DNA of 30,703 bases from CAVPRW01 sp046727435 [NCBI: bacterium] (GCA_046727435.1 JBKPCR010000457.1:1-30703), one strand, 5' to 3'. Numbered from the stretch's first letter, positions 21,561-30,703 are shown. The notes: a model not told the origin generated them from the letters alone. Translations and numbers: made by a program.

Positions 21561-22796
21561 CTAGGGTGGTTCGATGATATCCACCCATACACGATGACCC
21601 ACCTGGCATGCTGGGCTTTCTGGCGGTCGGCGAATCAGGCCATTGGCCAGCGTTTGCGGAGGCAGGTCTGGAGCTTTTTGCACACCCAAGGGGACGGCGA
21701 TCAATCCCTCCGGACGGGCCTCAACCCACACGGGCTGGAAGTGAGTTCGTCCTTCCGTCGATGGTAGAGACCCTACGAGCATCGCCTCCAAACGCATGGG
21801 CTCAAGGCGTCGCCGTCCTGCCAATTTCCAGATCGCCGGGCGCACGCACACTTCAAATGCCACGAATGAGGTCATGGGCGATCCAGGCAACCCACACAGC
21901 GCAGTCCTACCAAAGCGGCCGAAAATCATCGACCTCGCATAGTTGGCCGTGATGCCGCGAAAAATCATGTGCCCGCGCGCGCCGCTGAGGAGATCATCAA
22001 CAAGATCAAAGTCGCCCCGCTGTGAGCCGCCCAGCGTCAGCAGCAGATCGACATCTCCCGCCCGCCGTAGCGCGCCCTCGATCATGTCGAGCTGATCACT
22101 GGCGATCCCGAGGTTGAGGGCCAGCCCGCCATATTTGGTCACCGCCGCTGTGATGGCATAGAGATTACTGACGTAAATTTGTCCCGGGGCCAGCGACAGG
22201 TGAGGCGGAACGAGCTCGTCGCCGAGGGCGAGGATCCCCACACGCGGGCGCCGGTAGACGCTGACATGGGTTTTCCCGAGCGAGGCGGTGACGCCAATGC
22301 CCGACGCTGTCATCACCTCGCCCGCCCGCAGCAGCGTCGCGCCTTCGGGGATATCACGGCCGGGGGAAATGATGTGGTCGTTGGCAGGTACGGGGCGCAA
22401 GATACGGACGGAGTCAGCGTCAAACTCCGTGTCCTCGCGTTTGACCACCGCGTCGGCGCCGTGGGGAATCGGCGCGCCGGTCATAATCCGCACGGCGGTT
22501 CCAGGTGAAAGCGTCCAGGATGCCTGATGCCCCGCTCCCAATGTGCCCAGGATGTTCAGCGTGATGGGGCGGTCGGAGGTGGCCTCCAACGTATCTATTG
22601 ACCGCAAAGCGAAGCCATCCATGGCCGACTGCGGGAACCGGGGGGCAGGAGCGTCGGCGACGAGATCAGCGGCCAGCACGCGGCCCAACGTCTCGGCAAA
22701 TGGAATGATTTCCGTCGGCAGTGGCTGCAGCGCGTCGAGAATAATCTGCGTAGCTTCGTTGACGGTGAGCATAAGTATAGACGATCCAACCGGCAT
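21561..22796 (-). CDS. moeA: Molybdopterin molybdenumtransferase MoeA
   Basis: A cytosolic 411-aa enzyme that inserts molybdate into adenylylated molybdopterin in the last step of Mo-cofactor synthesis. Landmarks: domain start LTVNEATQIILDALQPLP, FPQSAMDGFALRS, VRIMTGAPIPHGADAVV, the MoCF-biosynthesis fold with LALGDELV and LLLTLGGSQRGDFDLVDDLL (the G-G-x-S-x-G-x-x-D motif), and GLPGSPMTSFVAFEV. The length is typical. The start is either the ATG at 22796 or the ATG at 22769 (MLTVNEA), which matches the family better; neither has a strong ribosome site. Its presence implies molybdoenzymes elsewhere. It is on the same strand as the receiver-like gene, 18 bases apart. Confidence 0.93.
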   Translation of the reverse strand: MPVGSSILMLTVNEATQIILDALQPLPTEIIPFAETLGRVLAADLVADAPAPRFPQSAMDGFALRSIDTLEATSDRPITLNILGTLGAGHQASWTLSPGTAVRIMTGAPIPHGADAVVKREDTEFDADSVRILRPVPANDHIISPGRDIPEGATLLRAGEVMTASGIGVTASLGKTHVSVYRRPRVGILALGDELVPPHLSLAPGQIYVSNLYAITAAVTKYGGLALNLGIASDQLDMIEGALRRAGDVDLLLTLGGSQRGDFDLVDDLLSGARGHMIFRGITANYARSMIFGRFGRTALCGLPGSPMTSFVAFEVCVRPAIWKLAGRRRLEPMRLEAMLVGSLPSTEGRTHFQPVWVEARPEGLIAVPLGVQKAPDLPPQTLANGLIRRPPESPACQVGHRVWVDIIEPP

Positions 22797-22831
22797 TGGC
22801 CGGAACGACAGGCATCATAGTGGCGCCGGGC

Positions 22832-23149
22832 TCAAGTCGCGGTGTTTGCCTCCTCCGGTGTCAAGAAGCGACCGCCGGTGATCTCGCGATGTACAATATG
22901 CCCGCCGGGGGCGATGTCGATACGGACCTGGAGGCTCACGCGACATTGCGCTCCCACGACCTCGCGCTGCAGTCGCCAGGCCACACCCAACTCGTCGAAG
23001 ATTTGCTGGCAATCGGTGGCTCGATTAATATGCAAATGAAATCGCTCGTCGCATTGCCCACATGCAATATCCAGGAAGAAACGGTCCCCCACTCTCGGCG
23101 TTTGTGATGTGGGAACATCGCCGAACAGGCGTCGAAGGAATCCACGCAT
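22832..23149 (-). CDS. Small conserved-looking protein, unknown function
   Basis: A 105-aa protein starting MRGFLRRLFGDVPTSQTPRV. I chose the ATG at 23149 because GGAGG lies 6 bases upstream; the open frame reaches back to 23293 without such a signal. Recognisable features are one Cys-x-x-Cys (IACGQCDERFHLHIN), suggesting metal binding or a redox pair, and a C-terminal beta-rich half (VSLQVRIDIAPGGHIVHREI). No membrane segment. It sits upstream of moeA on the same strand with a 35-base gap, so may be co-transcribed. I cannot assign a family. Confidence 0.65.
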   Translation of the reverse strand: MRGFLRRLFGDVPTSQTPRVGDRFFLDIACGQCDERFHLHINRATDCQQIFDELGVAWRLQREVVGAQCRVSLQVRIDIAPGGHIVHREITGGRFLTPEEANTAT

Positions 23150-23358
23150 GATGACCTCCAGAGAGCCTGCGACCTGGGCGAAAACATTGAGGAGGTATTC
23201 TCGCCGGGCCATTCTACGTGCCGGTATGCGATTGTCAAGCCCTATGCCTGCATAGATTGTCTCTGCGAAGGTTTGACGGGCCTCTTGAGCCAATTAGCCT
23301 TCGGCTGGCCGCGGTGGCATGCGTACTGCTCGGTCTCCCCTTTCGATTGGTGATCGGC

Positions 23359-23364
23359 TATAAT
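23359..23364 (+). promoter_or_regulatory. Candidate -10 element upstream of the ABC transporter genes
   Basis: A perfect TATAAT occurs 125 bases before the binding-protein start, in the divergent spacer from the minus-strand gene ending its 5' side at 23149. I see no good -35 at 16-18 bases, so either an activator is needed or this is chance. Confidence 0.3.
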
Positions 23365-23489
23365 ATGATGACGATTTCTCATCGCTTGTCGGTAGCGGAT
23401 ACGTCACCAACCGCGCCGAACCATTGGAAGAGAGTGGCGCGGTCAGTGCTCATTGCACGCTGGAATTCACGGTACAGAGGGGGTTGACG

Positions 23490-24827
23490 ATGGCATCGCA
23501 GCGCAGGGCTTCGATCTCCAGGCGCGAGTTACTGAAGACTGTCAGTGTGGGGTCGCTGGCGTTGGCAGGATTCGCCCCGCTGAGCCACCCCTCGCGTGCC
23601 AGCGCCCAGCCGAAAACGTTGAAGATCCTGCAGTGGAGCCACTTCGTGCCACGGTATGACGAGTGGTTCGACAAGAAATTCACCAAGGAATGGGGGGAGA
23701 AACATAACACCCAGGTGGTCGTTGATCACATTTCGGCTGGCGAGATCCGTGCCCGCGCAGCGGCTGAGGTAGCGGCGCAAAAAGGCCACGACCTGTTTAT
23801 GTTTCTCGACCCTCCAGCGGTATACGAAACGCAGGTGATCGAGCACAACGAGATCATCCAGGAGATCGAACGCAAGCACGGCAAAATGGTCGACCTAGCG
23901 CAAAAGAGCATCTATAACCCGAAGACGAAGAAATATTTTGGCGCCTCCGACTGTTGGGTTCCCGACCCGGGGAATTATCGTAAGGACCTCTGGGACGCGG
24001 TTGGCATGTTTCCTGATACTTGGGATGACGTGCGGATCGGTGGGGCGAAGATCAAACAGCAAGTCGGCAACCCCGTGGGCATCGGCCTGTCGCAAGAGCT
24101 TGATACGAGTATGGCCATGCGCGCCATCATGTACTCTTTCGGGTCTCACGAGCAGAACGAAGAAGGGCAACTGACGATCAACTCGAAGGAGACGTTGGAG
24201 GCGGTCAAATTCGCGCGCGCGCTGTATCAGGAGGCGATGACGCCCGAGGTGTTTACTTGGGATGTGTCGTCGAACAACCGCTTTATGCTGGCGGGCAAGG
24301 GCTCCTTTGCGATGAACGCCATTTCCATCACGCGCAGCGCCGAAAAGGACGTGCCTGAGATGTCCAAAAAGATCCAGCTCTCCAAGACTCCGGCTGGCCC
24401 AGTGCGTCGCATGGGCTTAGAGCACGTCATGAGTGTGTATGTGATCTGGAAATTCGCGGACAACAAAGAGGGCGCCAAACAATTTCTCCTCGACCTCATC
24501 GACCACTACCGCACGGCTTTCCTGGAGAGCGAATTTTATAATTTCCCCACCTATCCGCAGACGGTGCCAGACCTCCAGGAATTGATCGCCAAAGATGCGA
24601 AGGGCGATCCGCCGGACAAGTACAAGATCCTCGGTGACTTCATTAACAACGCCACAAATGTTGGCTATCCAGGCTATTCCACCGCTGCCATCGACGAGGT
24701 CTTCAGCACCTTCGTGATCCCGACCATGTTCGCCAAGGCCGCCCGGGATGACATGAGCCCCGAGGACGCCATCAAGGCCGCCGAGCGAGAGATGAAGCGC
24801 ATCTTCGCCAAGTGGGATAAAGCGTAA
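23490..24827 (+). CDS. Tat-exported ABC solute-binding protein (family 1 type)
   Basis: A 445-aa extracellular solute-binding protein. The N-terminus has a clear twin-arginine signal, SRRELLK (Arg11-Arg12), a weakly hydrophobic core GSLALAGFAPL, and cleavage near RASA/QP (about residue 39). Tat export means it folds in the cytoplasm before secretion, which is uncommon for sugar-type binding proteins. The mature domain (LKILQWSHFVPRYDEWFDKK, later FMLAGKGSFAMNAISI) resembles carbohydrate/oligosaccharide binders of family 1. GAGGGGG lies about 8 bases before ATG 23490. Two permease genes follow. The ligand cannot be told from sequence alone. Confidence 0.9.
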   Translation: MASQRRASISRRELLKTVSVGSLALAGFAPLSHPSRASAQPKTLKILQWSHFVPRYDEWFDKKFTKEWGEKHNTQVVVDHISAGEIRARAAAEVAAQKGHDLFMFLDPPAVYETQVIEHNEIIQEIERKHGKMVDLAQKSIYNPKTKKYFGASDCWVPDPGNYRKDLWDAVGMFPDTWDDVRIGGAKIKQQVGNPVGIGLSQELDTSMAMRAIMYSFGSHEQNEEGQLTINSKETLEAVKFARALYQEAMTPEVFTWDVSSNNRFMLAGKGSFAMNAISITRSAEKDVPEMSKKIQLSKTPAGPVRRMGLEHVMSVYVIWKFADNKEGAKQFLLDLIDHYRTAFLESEFYNFPTYPQTVPDLQELIAKDAKGDPPDKYKILGDFINNATNVGYPGYSTAAIDEVFSTFVIPTMFAKAARDDMSPEDAIKAAEREMKRIFAKWDKA

Positions 24828-24911
24828 CCCTTAGGTCTCTTCTCCTTGTGAGAGAGGCGAGTCTGCGTGCGGCGGCCGGCCGACACGCCAACGAAGCGTG
24901 ACCATCAGGTC

Positions 24912-24938
24912 CCCTCGCCCTCTGGGAGAGGGCGAGGG
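24912..24938. repeat. Perfect 12-bp hairpin between binding-protein and permease genes
   Basis: CCCTCGCCCTCT (24912-24923), loop GGG, then AGAGGGCGAGGG (24927-24938): a perfect 12-bp inverted repeat. It lies 85 bases after the binding-protein stop and 13 before the permease start, so both are probably on one transcript. REP hairpins in the same place, such as malE-malF of E. coli, protect the upstream message from 3' decay and allow more binding protein than permease. No T-tract follows. The structure is certain; the role is by analogy. Confidence 0.7.
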
Positions 24939-24950
24939 TGAGGGAATGGC

Positions 24951-25865
24951 GTGAACAAACAGCCACGGAAAGGCATGGCCAATATTCTCGATCGAGCCGA
25001 ATGGCTGGGGCCGATCATGTTGGCGCCAGCCATCCTCTACATCCTGGCGCTCATCGCCTTTCCGTTCGGTTTAGCACTGCTGTATAGTGTCAGCGATGTC
25101 ACGACTGGTCGCCAAACCTTAGCCTTTGTCGGATTGGAAAACTTCAGAGGCATTCTGGAGAATCCAGCTTTCCGCAAAGCGCTCAAGAACACCTTTATCT
25201 TTACCTTCACTTCCCAGATCCTGGTTATGGTGCTCGCCCAAATCATGGCCCTTGCCCTGCAGCAACGCTTCGCGGGGAGACCGGTGGTGCGTTTCCTGCT
25301 GCTGTTGCCCTGGGTCGCGCCCATCGCCCTCGGCACCATCGGCTGGAAGTGGATGTATGACTCGCTCTACAGCGTCATTAACTGGACGCTGCAAGCCCTG
25401 CACATTCTTGGCCCGAATACCTGGCCCTACTGGTTGGGGGAACCCGACTTGGCGATGATCGCCGTGATTCTCGTACATGTCTGGCGCATGTTCCCCTTTG
25501 CCACGGTCATTCTATTGGCAGGGTTGACCTCGCTGCCGCAGGAGGTACTGGAGGCGGCGTCGGTCGATGGCGCAGGGTTCTGGCGTCGCCTGTTCCAAAT
25601 CGTCCTGCCGATGCTGCGCCCGATCATGACCGTCGCCGTGCTCTTCGGGGTCGTGTTTACCTTCGCCGATATGACGGTGATTTATGTGCTGACGCGCGGC
25701 GGTCCGTACGATTCCACCCACGTCCTGGGCAGCCTGGCGTTCTTCGTGGGGATTATCGGCGGGGATTTGGGGGAGGGCGCGGCGATTTCCATCTTCTTGT
25801 TCCCGCTGTTACTGGTGGTGGCCATCGTGATGCTGCGCATCGCCCGCCGCTCCGAAGTCGATTGA
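24951..25865 (+). CDS. ABC transporter permease (sugar type, MalF-like)
   Basis: A 304-aa inner-membrane permease of the binding-protein-dependent family with about six transmembrane segments, starting at LGPIMLAPAILYILALIAFP. The cytoplasmic EAA loop that docks the ATPase is present: EVLEAASVDGAGFWRRLFQI. It starts at GTG 24951. Its stop is one base before the next permease start. The usual partner ATPase gene is absent from this window; in many sugar importers a shared, unlinked ATPase (MsiK type) is used. Confidence 0.92.
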   Translation: MNKQPRKGMANILDRAEWLGPIMLAPAILYILALIAFPFGLALLYSVSDVTTGRQTLAFVGLENFRGILENPAFRKALKNTFIFTFTSQILVMVLAQIMALALQQRFAGRPVVRFLLLLPWVAPIALGTIGWKWMYDSLYSVINWTLQALHILGPNTWPYWLGEPDLAMIAVILVHVWRMFPFATVILLAGLTSLPQEVLEAASVDGAGFWRRLFQIVLPMLRPIMTVAVLFGVVFTFADMTVIYVLTRGGPYDSTHVLGSLAFFVGIIGGDLGEGAAISIFLFPLLLVVAIVMLRIARRSEVD

Positions 25866-25866
25866 A

Positions 25867-26727
25867 ATGCTGGCGCCGACACCGGGCAAACAACTCAAGC
25901 GCTTTGGTGTGCGAAGCACGCTTTTTGCTGTGGTGACATTCTTTACGGTATTTGCTGCCTTCCCCTTTTACTGGATGCTCATCACCACGTTCAAACGCAC
26001 AAGCGACCTGTACAATCTGCAGAATAACCCGTTTATTTTTAATGAACCTCCGACCTGGGAACACCTTCACCTGCTCTTTTTTGGAACGCTGTTCCCCCGC
26101 TGGTTCCTGAATACCCTTTTCGTCGGGGCCATCGTGGTTGCCATCACCCTCTTTGTGGCGGTGCCGGCGGCATACAGCCTGGCGCGTCTGGTGGGGCAGT
26201 GGGGGGAGTCGCTGGGGATTGGGATTTTCTTGACCTATCTAGTGCCCCCGACGTTGCTGTTCATTCCGCTGTCGCGCGTCATCGCCACCTTGGGTTTGCA
26301 AGATTCTCTCTGGTCGCTCGTGGTGGTTTATCCTAGTTTCACGATCCCTTTTTGCACCTGGCTGCTGATGGGCTTTTTCAAATCCATTCCGCGCGATATC
26401 GAAGAAGCGGCGCGCGTGGATGGCTGTAGCCGTCTGGGGGCCATTGTCAGGGTGGTACTGCCGCTGTCGCTGGCGGGTATTCTCACCGTCATCATCTTCA
26501 CCTTCACGCTGGTGATGCAGGAATTCGTCTATGGCCTGACCTTCATCACCTCGGCCTCCCAGAAAACCATCAGTGTCGGGGTGCCGACCGATCTGGTCCG
26601 CGGCGACGTCTACTATTGGGGGCCGCTCATGGCCGGCTGCCTGATCGCCAGCGTGCCGGTGGCCATCCTTTATAACTTTTTCCTGGATCGTTTTATCGCA
26701 GGCTTTACGATGGGGGCGATCAGGTGA
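25867..26727 (+). CDS. ABC transporter permease (sugar type, MalG-like)
   Basis: A 286-aa inner-membrane permease, second half of the heterodimeric channel. N-terminal helix LFAVVTFFTVFAAFPFYWML is followed by the family-typical TTFKRTSDLY and five further membrane segments. The EAA loop is PRDIEEAARVDGCSRLGAIV. It ends in FTMGAIR, as MalG-like proteins often do. It starts one base after the previous stop, so the two are co-translated in near-equal amounts. It converges with the Uma2-family gene, whose stop is 17 bases away. Confidence 0.92.
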   Translation: MLAPTPGKQLKRFGVRSTLFAVVTFFTVFAAFPFYWMLITTFKRTSDLYNLQNNPFIFNEPPTWEHLHLLFFGTLFPRWFLNTLFVGAIVVAITLFVAVPAAYSLARLVGQWGESLGIGIFLTYLVPPTLLFIPLSRVIATLGLQDSLWSLVVVYPSFTIPFCTWLLMGFFKSIPRDIEEAARVDGCSRLGAIVRVVLPLSLAGILTVIIFTFTLVMQEFVYGLTFITSASQKTISVGVPTDLVRGDVYYWGPLMAGCLIASVPVAILYNFFLDRFIAGFTMGAIR

Positions 26728-26744
26728 GGGAGGGTGGAAGACTT

Positions 26745-27302
26745 TTATCCAAAGAACTCCATCACTCGGCAGTGAAAACCAGGCACTACATCTTCGCCGC
26801 TCAGTTCGTCATGCCCCTGGAGCAGTTGAACTTCACTGTTGGCCCGGTAGACCATGACCGTCTTGGTCCGGGGATGAAACACCCACACCAGCCGGGTACC
26901 TGCTCGTAAGTATTCTTGCACCTTCGTCAACACATCATCGAAGCGATCACTGGGAGAAATGACTTCCACAGCTAAATCTGGGGCAAATGACCAGTACCCT
27001 TCAGGGACACCCTGGGTGGCAACACGATCTCGTGTGATAAAGGAAACGTCAGGCGCACGGACGGTGTCGGGATTCTCGGTTAGTCGGAAACCTGTCTCAG
27101 CAGCGCACACCTCTCCTAAATCATGAGCCTCGACGAAGGACCGCAGTCGATGATCCAAGCGACTGGCGATAATCCCATGTTGTCCTCCTGTTGCGGCCAT
27201 GCAGACCAATACTCCCCTCACCAGTTCATAGCGCTTGCCGTCATCAGGCAGCAGGTAAAATTCCTGTGCAGTGAAGTGTTGCTTACGAACTGGAGTTCCC
27301 AT
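26745..27302 (-). CDS. Uma2 family (DUF820) putative restriction-fold endonuclease
   Basis: A 185-aa protein of the Uma2/DUF820 family, with a PD-(D/E)xK nuclease fold. Landmarks: FTAQEFYLLPDDGKRYELVRG near the start (glutamate of the fold), RAPDVSFI (Asp), LAVEVISPSDRFDDVLTKV (Glu-x-x-S plus Lys), then VQEYLRAGTRLVWVFHP. All catalytic-type residues look present. These genes are numerous in cyanobacteria and soil phyla, often spread by IS elements; their cellular role is unknown. It stands alone at the end of the minus-strand operon with a 24-base gap from the DinB-like gene. Confidence 0.88.
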   Translation of the reverse strand: MGTPVRKQHFTAQEFYLLPDDGKRYELVRGVLVCMAATGGQHGIIASRLDHRLRSFVEAHDLGEVCAAETGFRLTENPDTVRAPDVSFITRDRVATQGVPEGYWSFAPDLAVEVISPSDRFDDVLTKVQEYLRAGTRLVWVFHPRTKTVMVYRANSEVQLLQGHDELSGEDVVPGFHCRVMEFFG

Positions 27303-27326
27303 CGCCTCACTTCCCAGGCCTGATAG

Positions 27327-27857
27327 TCATTTCGGGAATCCCGGTGCAGCCATGATGTGCTCGATCTGGCGCAAATGGTGTCCCTCATGCAAGCCGATAA
27401 AACGTACCCAATGCGCCATGCCCATATCCCCGAAGCGGTGGTGTGTCCAGCGGAGCTCGGAGGGATCATCACCGGTATACTTTGCCAGTGTTTGTGTTGT
27501 ACGTTCGCGTGTGGCTGCCAGCTCTGTCAAGAGGTCGCCAAACGAGCGCCCGTGGGCTGGAATCCCGAACTCCGGGGCTTGCTGAGGTCGATCTGCGCCG
27601 TACGTCATAGCCTCGATGCGCATTGCATCACTGGCGCCAATGACCCGCTGATTCTCTTTGATCAACTTATTGAAGAGCTTACTGATGCTCACTTCGATGC
27701 GGATTAGATGATGGAGCACCTCGCCCACGGACCAGGTCTCGGGAGTCAATTGGTAATCGATCTGGGACTGGGTGAGCCCCTGGACGCGATCGAGGATGCG
27801 CTGCCGGTCGACATCGGTGAGGACCATGGCCTTTTGCAACTCAGGGTGGAGGGTCAT
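27327..27857 (-). CDS. DinB-like four-helix-bundle protein
   Basis: A DinB/DUF664-type protein of 176 aa from ATG 27857; a GTG at 27872 would overlap the end of ndk. The metal-binding pattern is visible: ETWSVGEVLHHLIRIE with the first His, and GLHEGHHLRQIEHIM with the H-x-x-H-x-x-Q-type motif near the C-terminus. DinB-like proteins use a His triad to bind Ni or Zn; some are thiol-dependent S-transferases, many have no known activity. It begins 5 bases after the ndk stop, so it is probably the last gene of the sucCD-ndk transcript. Confidence 0.83.
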   Translation of the reverse strand: MTLHPELQKAMVLTDVDRQRILDRVQGLTQSQIDYQLTPETWSVGEVLHHLIRIEVSISKLFNKLIKENQRVIGASDAMRIEAMTYGADRPQQAPEFGIPAHGRSFGDLLTELAATRERTTQTLAKYTGDDPSELRWTHHRFGDMGMAHWVRFIGLHEGHHLRQIEHIMAAPGFPK

Positions 27858-27862
27858 GGAGG

Positions 27863-28279
27863 TCAAACCCACTCGAAATGGCTAAAGAAGAAGGCGATCT
27901 CAACGGAGGCAGTGGCCGCTGCATCTGAACCATGGATGGCGTTGCGCTCGATGTTTTCTCCGTAGTCGCGGCGAATCGTGCCAGGCGCGGCCTGCTGCGG
28001 ATTGGTGGCACCCATCAGGTCGCGTAAGCTCTGGATAGCGTTATCGCGTTCCAGGAGCATCGGCACCACCGGCCCAGACGACATATACGTCGTCAGACTT
28101 TCATAGAAGGGGCGCTCGGCATGCACCTGATAAAACGCCTGGGCCGTCTGTTTGCTCAGCTGTACCATTCTTAGGGCACGCACGCGGAAGCCCTGCTCTT
28201 CAACGCGTGCCAGAATCTTCCCGATCAGGCCTCGACTCACCGCATCGGGTTTAATAATCGCCAGTGTTTGTTCGATCAC
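27863..28279 (-). CDS. ndk: Nucleoside diphosphate kinase
   Basis: A 138-aa enzyme that exchanges terminal phosphates among nucleoside di- and triphosphates. The phospho-acceptor is His116 in NAIHGSDA; the N-terminus [19 protein letters not shown] and [15 protein letters not shown] are canonical. The start is a GTG overlapping the sucD stop (GTGA). Coupling to succinyl-CoA synthetase makes biochemical sense, because that enzyme yields ATP or GTP that Ndk can redistribute. It has full length and intact residues. Confidence 0.97.
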   Translation of the reverse strand: MIEQTLAIIKPDAVSRGLIGKILARVEEQGFRVRALRMVQLSKQTAQAFYQVHAERPFYESLTTYMSSGPVVPMLLERDNAIQSLRDLMGATNPQQAAPGTIRRDYGENIERNAIHGSDAAATASVEIAFFFSHFEWV

Positions 28280-29172
28280 CGCTCTCCGCCTTTCGCTGCA
28301 AGTATCTGTATCGTTGCTGCCACCTCATGCCCGATGTCCGCTGGACTACGGCAGACACGAATGCCAGCCGCCTCCATGGCTGCCATCTTCCCGGCAGCCG
28401 TGCCCTGACCACCCGAGATAATCGCCCCCGCATGCCCCATACGCCGACCCGGAGGCGCCGTTTGGCCCGCGATGTATCCGACCACTGGTTTCTGGATGTG
28501 TGCCTTAATATAGGCTGCCGCCCGCTCCTCGGCGTTGCCACCGATCTCGCCGATCATGGCGATGACGTGCGTGTTGGGGTCATCTTGAAACAGTTGCAAA
28601 CAATCGATGAACTGCATGCCGATGATCGGATCGCCGCCGATCCCCACACAGGTGGATTGCCCGATCCCCAACTGCGTCAACTGCCATACGAGCTCATATG
28701 TCAGGGTGCCGCTGCGCGAAATCACCCCCACATGACCCGGTTTATGGATATGCCCGGGCATAATGCCGATCTTGCATGTTCCCGGGGAGATGACACCTGG
28801 GCAATTGGGGCCGATGAGCCGCGTCGGCTTGTTTTGTAAGTATTGTTTGACGATGAGCATGTCGGTGACGGGAATCCCCTCGGTGATACACGCGATCAAG
28901 GAGAGACCGGCGTCGATCGCCTCCAGAATGGCATCGGTGGCGAAACGGGCCGGCACATAGATCACCGACGTATTGGCGTCGGTCGCCCGTACTGCTTGTT
29001 CGACCGTATTGAACACCGGCACGCCCAGATGTGTGTTGCCACCTTGCCCCGGCACCACCCCTGCTACCACCTGAGTACCATAGGCGATCGCCTGTTCGGT
29101 GTGAAACGTGCCCTCGCGGCCGGTGATGCCCTGCACGAGCAGCCGCGTCTGGGCATCGACGAGAATACTCAT
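28276..29172 (-). CDS. sucD: Succinyl-CoA synthetase alpha subunit
   Basis: The 298-aa alpha subunit of ADP/GDP-forming succinyl-CoA ligase (TCA cycle). It has the CoA-binding Rossmann start [26 protein letters not shown], and the phosphohistidine loop with His247 in [15 protein letters not shown]. The ATG overlaps the sucC stop by ATGA, and its own stop overlaps the ndk start by GTGA, so sucC, sucD and ndk are translated as a coupled set. All expected motifs are present. Confidence 0.97.
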   Translation of the reverse strand: MSILVDAQTRLLVQGITGREGTFHTEQAIAYGTQVVAGVVPGQGGNTHLGVPVFNTVEQAVRATDANTSVIYVPARFATDAILEAIDAGLSLIACITEGIPVTDMLIVKQYLQNKPTRLIGPNCPGVISPGTCKIGIMPGHIHKPGHVGVISRSGTLTYELVWQLTQLGIGQSTCVGIGGDPIIGMQFIDCLQLFQDDPNTHVIAMIGEIGGNAEERAAAYIKAHIQKPVVGYIAGQTAPPGRRMGHAGAIISGGQGTAAGKMAAMEAAGIRVCRSPADIGHEVAATIQILAAKGGER

Positions 29173-30347
29173 GCCGCACGCCCTCCGTCGCTGCGTAGCG
29201 CCGCCACCACCTTCTCGGCTGCATCCCGCATGCTATCAGCCACGATAAAATTCATCCCGGATTGCTGCAGCAGCTCACGCCCCCGCTCGACATTCGTGCC
29301 CTCCATGCGGACGACCACGGGGAGCTCCACCTGCACGTTTTTCACGGCTTGGACGACCCCCTGGGCAAAGACATCACAGCGCAAGATGCCGCCGAAGACG
29401 TTGATCAACACCGCTCGTACGTGAGGGTCCATGAGCAGGATGCGGAAGGCGTTTTCAACCGTTTCGGCGCTGGCGCCACCGCCAACGTCCAGAAAATTCG
29501 CGGGTTCCGCGCCTGCCAGTTTGACGATATCCATGGTCGCCATCGCCAGGCCAGCACCGTTGACGATGCAGCTGACATTGCCATCGAGTTTGATGTAGTT
29601 GAGGCGATACTTGGAGGCCTCGACCTCCAACGGGTTCTCCTCGCCGACATCCCGTAGAGCCTGTAACTCGGGATGTCGGAAGAGGCCGTTATCGTCGAGA
29701 TCGAGCTTGGCATCGAGCGCCAGCAGTTGGCCCTGGCGTGTGACGATCATGGGATTGATCTCGGCCAGCGAACAGTCCTTGTCCAGGAAGGCGCGATACA
29801 GGCCCTGCATCAGGGCAATGGCTTGCGGCAGTGGCTCTGGCGCGATATGCAGGGCATACGCCAAGCGTCTGGCTTGAAAGGAGCGCAGGCCGAGCAGTGG
29901 ATCGATCCATTCCTTGAGGATTTTTTCGGGCGTACTCGCCGCGACCTCTTCGATGGCCACACCTCCCGCTTCGCTGGCGATCATGACGGCGCAATTCTTG
30001 TCGCGATCCACCGTCACACCCACATACAGCTCACGCGCGATATCCAGGGCTTCCTCAACCAGCACCTGACGTACGAGACGCCCCTCGGGGCCGGTCTGTG
30101 GCGTCACCAGCGTCATGCCGAGAATCTGCGTCCCGACCTCTGCCGCCTGCGAGGGGGTATCAGCGAGCTTGACGCCACCCCCCTTACCGCGGCCACCAGC
30201 ATGAATCTGCGCCTTGACGACCACACGGCCACCCACGTGTTGGGCGATCGCGGCCACCTCCGCTGGGGTATGGGCAACCTCCCCTTTCGGCACCGGAATG
30301 CCGTATTCAGCCAGGATCGCCTTGGCCTGATACTCATGAATTTTCAT
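29169..30347 (-). CDS. sucC: Succinyl-CoA synthetase beta subunit
   Basis: The 392-aa beta subunit with an N-terminal ATP-grasp domain ([20 protein letters not shown], then [15 protein letters not shown]) and a C-terminal ligase domain ([36 protein letters not shown]). It binds the nucleotide and completes the active site with SucD. A weak GGGG lies about 8 bases before the ATG. It follows the malate dehydrogenase end by 110 bases, so these TCA-cycle genes may share a transcript. Confidence 0.97.
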   Translation of the reverse strand: MKIHEYQAKAILAEYGIPVPKGEVAHTPAEVAAIAQHVGGRVVVKAQIHAGGRGKGGGVKLADTPSQAAEVGTQILGMTLVTPQTGPEGRLVRQVLVEEALDIARELYVGVTVDRDKNCAVMIASEAGGVAIEEVAASTPEKILKEWIDPLLGLRSFQARRLAYALHIAPEPLPQAIALMQGLYRAFLDKDCSLAEINPMIVTRQGQLLALDAKLDLDDNGLFRHPELQALRDVGEENPLEVEASKYRLNYIKLDGNVSCIVNGAGLAMATMDIVKLAGAEPANFLDVGGGASAETVENAFRILLMDPHVRAVLINVFGGILRCDVFAQGVVQAVKNVQVELPVVVRMEGTNVERGRELLQQSGMNFIVADSMRDAAEKVVAALRSDGGRAA

Positions 30348-30457
30348 GGAGGCCCCTAAAAAGACGGTTGTGAGTCATGAGTGATGAGGACTGAGCTTTG
30401 ATGCATGATTCAATTCGTATGACTCGGTCCCGGCTTATGAATGGCGCGACGCCAGCA

Positions 30458-30703
<246 letters not shown>

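Noticed and set aside
28264-30359. Plus-strand frames antisense to sucD and sucC (191, 193 and 228 codons)
   Set aside because: Shadows of strongly conserved genes, no start signals or motifs.

Overview
Bacterial chromosome fragment, Gram-negative by content: periplasmic PQQ enzymes, a TonB-receptor remnant and a Tat-exported binding protein. It has a lanthanide-type methanol dehydrogenase cluster, a tight sucCD-ndk operon and chromosomal IS debris. This fits an uncultivated methylotrophy-capable lineage such as NC10/Methylomirabilota, Rokubacteria, Tectomicrobia or Binatota. That placement is an inference from gene content; no rRNA or other marker gene is present.

Layout. (1) 2-5246, plus strand: a periplasmic alcohol-oxidation cluster of xoxF (5' end outside the window), xoxJ and xoxG, then a second PQQ dehydrogenase carrying a C-terminal blue-copper (cupredoxin) domain, then the in-frame tail of a TonB-dependent receptor. 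(2) 5380-10966: a HEPN-like protein with a translationally coupled partner, a dienelactone-hydrolase-family enzyme, homoserine dehydrogenase, an MFS exporter and a UPF0175/PIN toxin-antitoxin pair. (3) 11310-21117: an integrated island bounded by a perfect 50-bp direct repeat (copies 9,758 bp apart). It holds a broken tyrosine integrase at its right end, a split serine recombinase with an excisionase-like HTH protein, degenerate IS copies, a block of small minus-strand phage-like genes (zinc ribbons, an HNH-like protein), an RRM RNA-binding protein and a metallophosphoesterase. The right repeat lies in the 3' end of a receiver-like gene whose reading frame is preserved across the junction, so that gene is the likely integration target. 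(4) 21048-23149: the receiver-like gene, moeA and a small unknown, all minus strand. (5) 23490-26727: a Tat-exported solute-binding protein and two ABC permeases, with no ATPase in the window. (6) 26745-30703, minus strand: Uma2-family protein, DinB-like protein, ndk, sucD, sucC and the C-terminal end of malate dehydrogenase, several joined by 4-base stop/start overlaps.

Three observations deserve most attention. One is the PQQ dehydrogenase-cupredoxin fusion next to xoxFJG, which suggests a copper-centred electron exit in place of a fused cytochrome. The second is the cleanly delimited but apparently immobile island. The third is an IS3-family copy in the island whose differences from a neighbouring sister fragment are dominated by A-to-C and T-to-G transversions (about 28 of 52 differences by hand count, against 3 in the reverse direction). 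These changes removed catalytic residues while leaving long open frames. Large hairpins also sit exactly between xoxF and xoxJ and between the binding protein and its permease, where unequal expression from one transcript would be expected.
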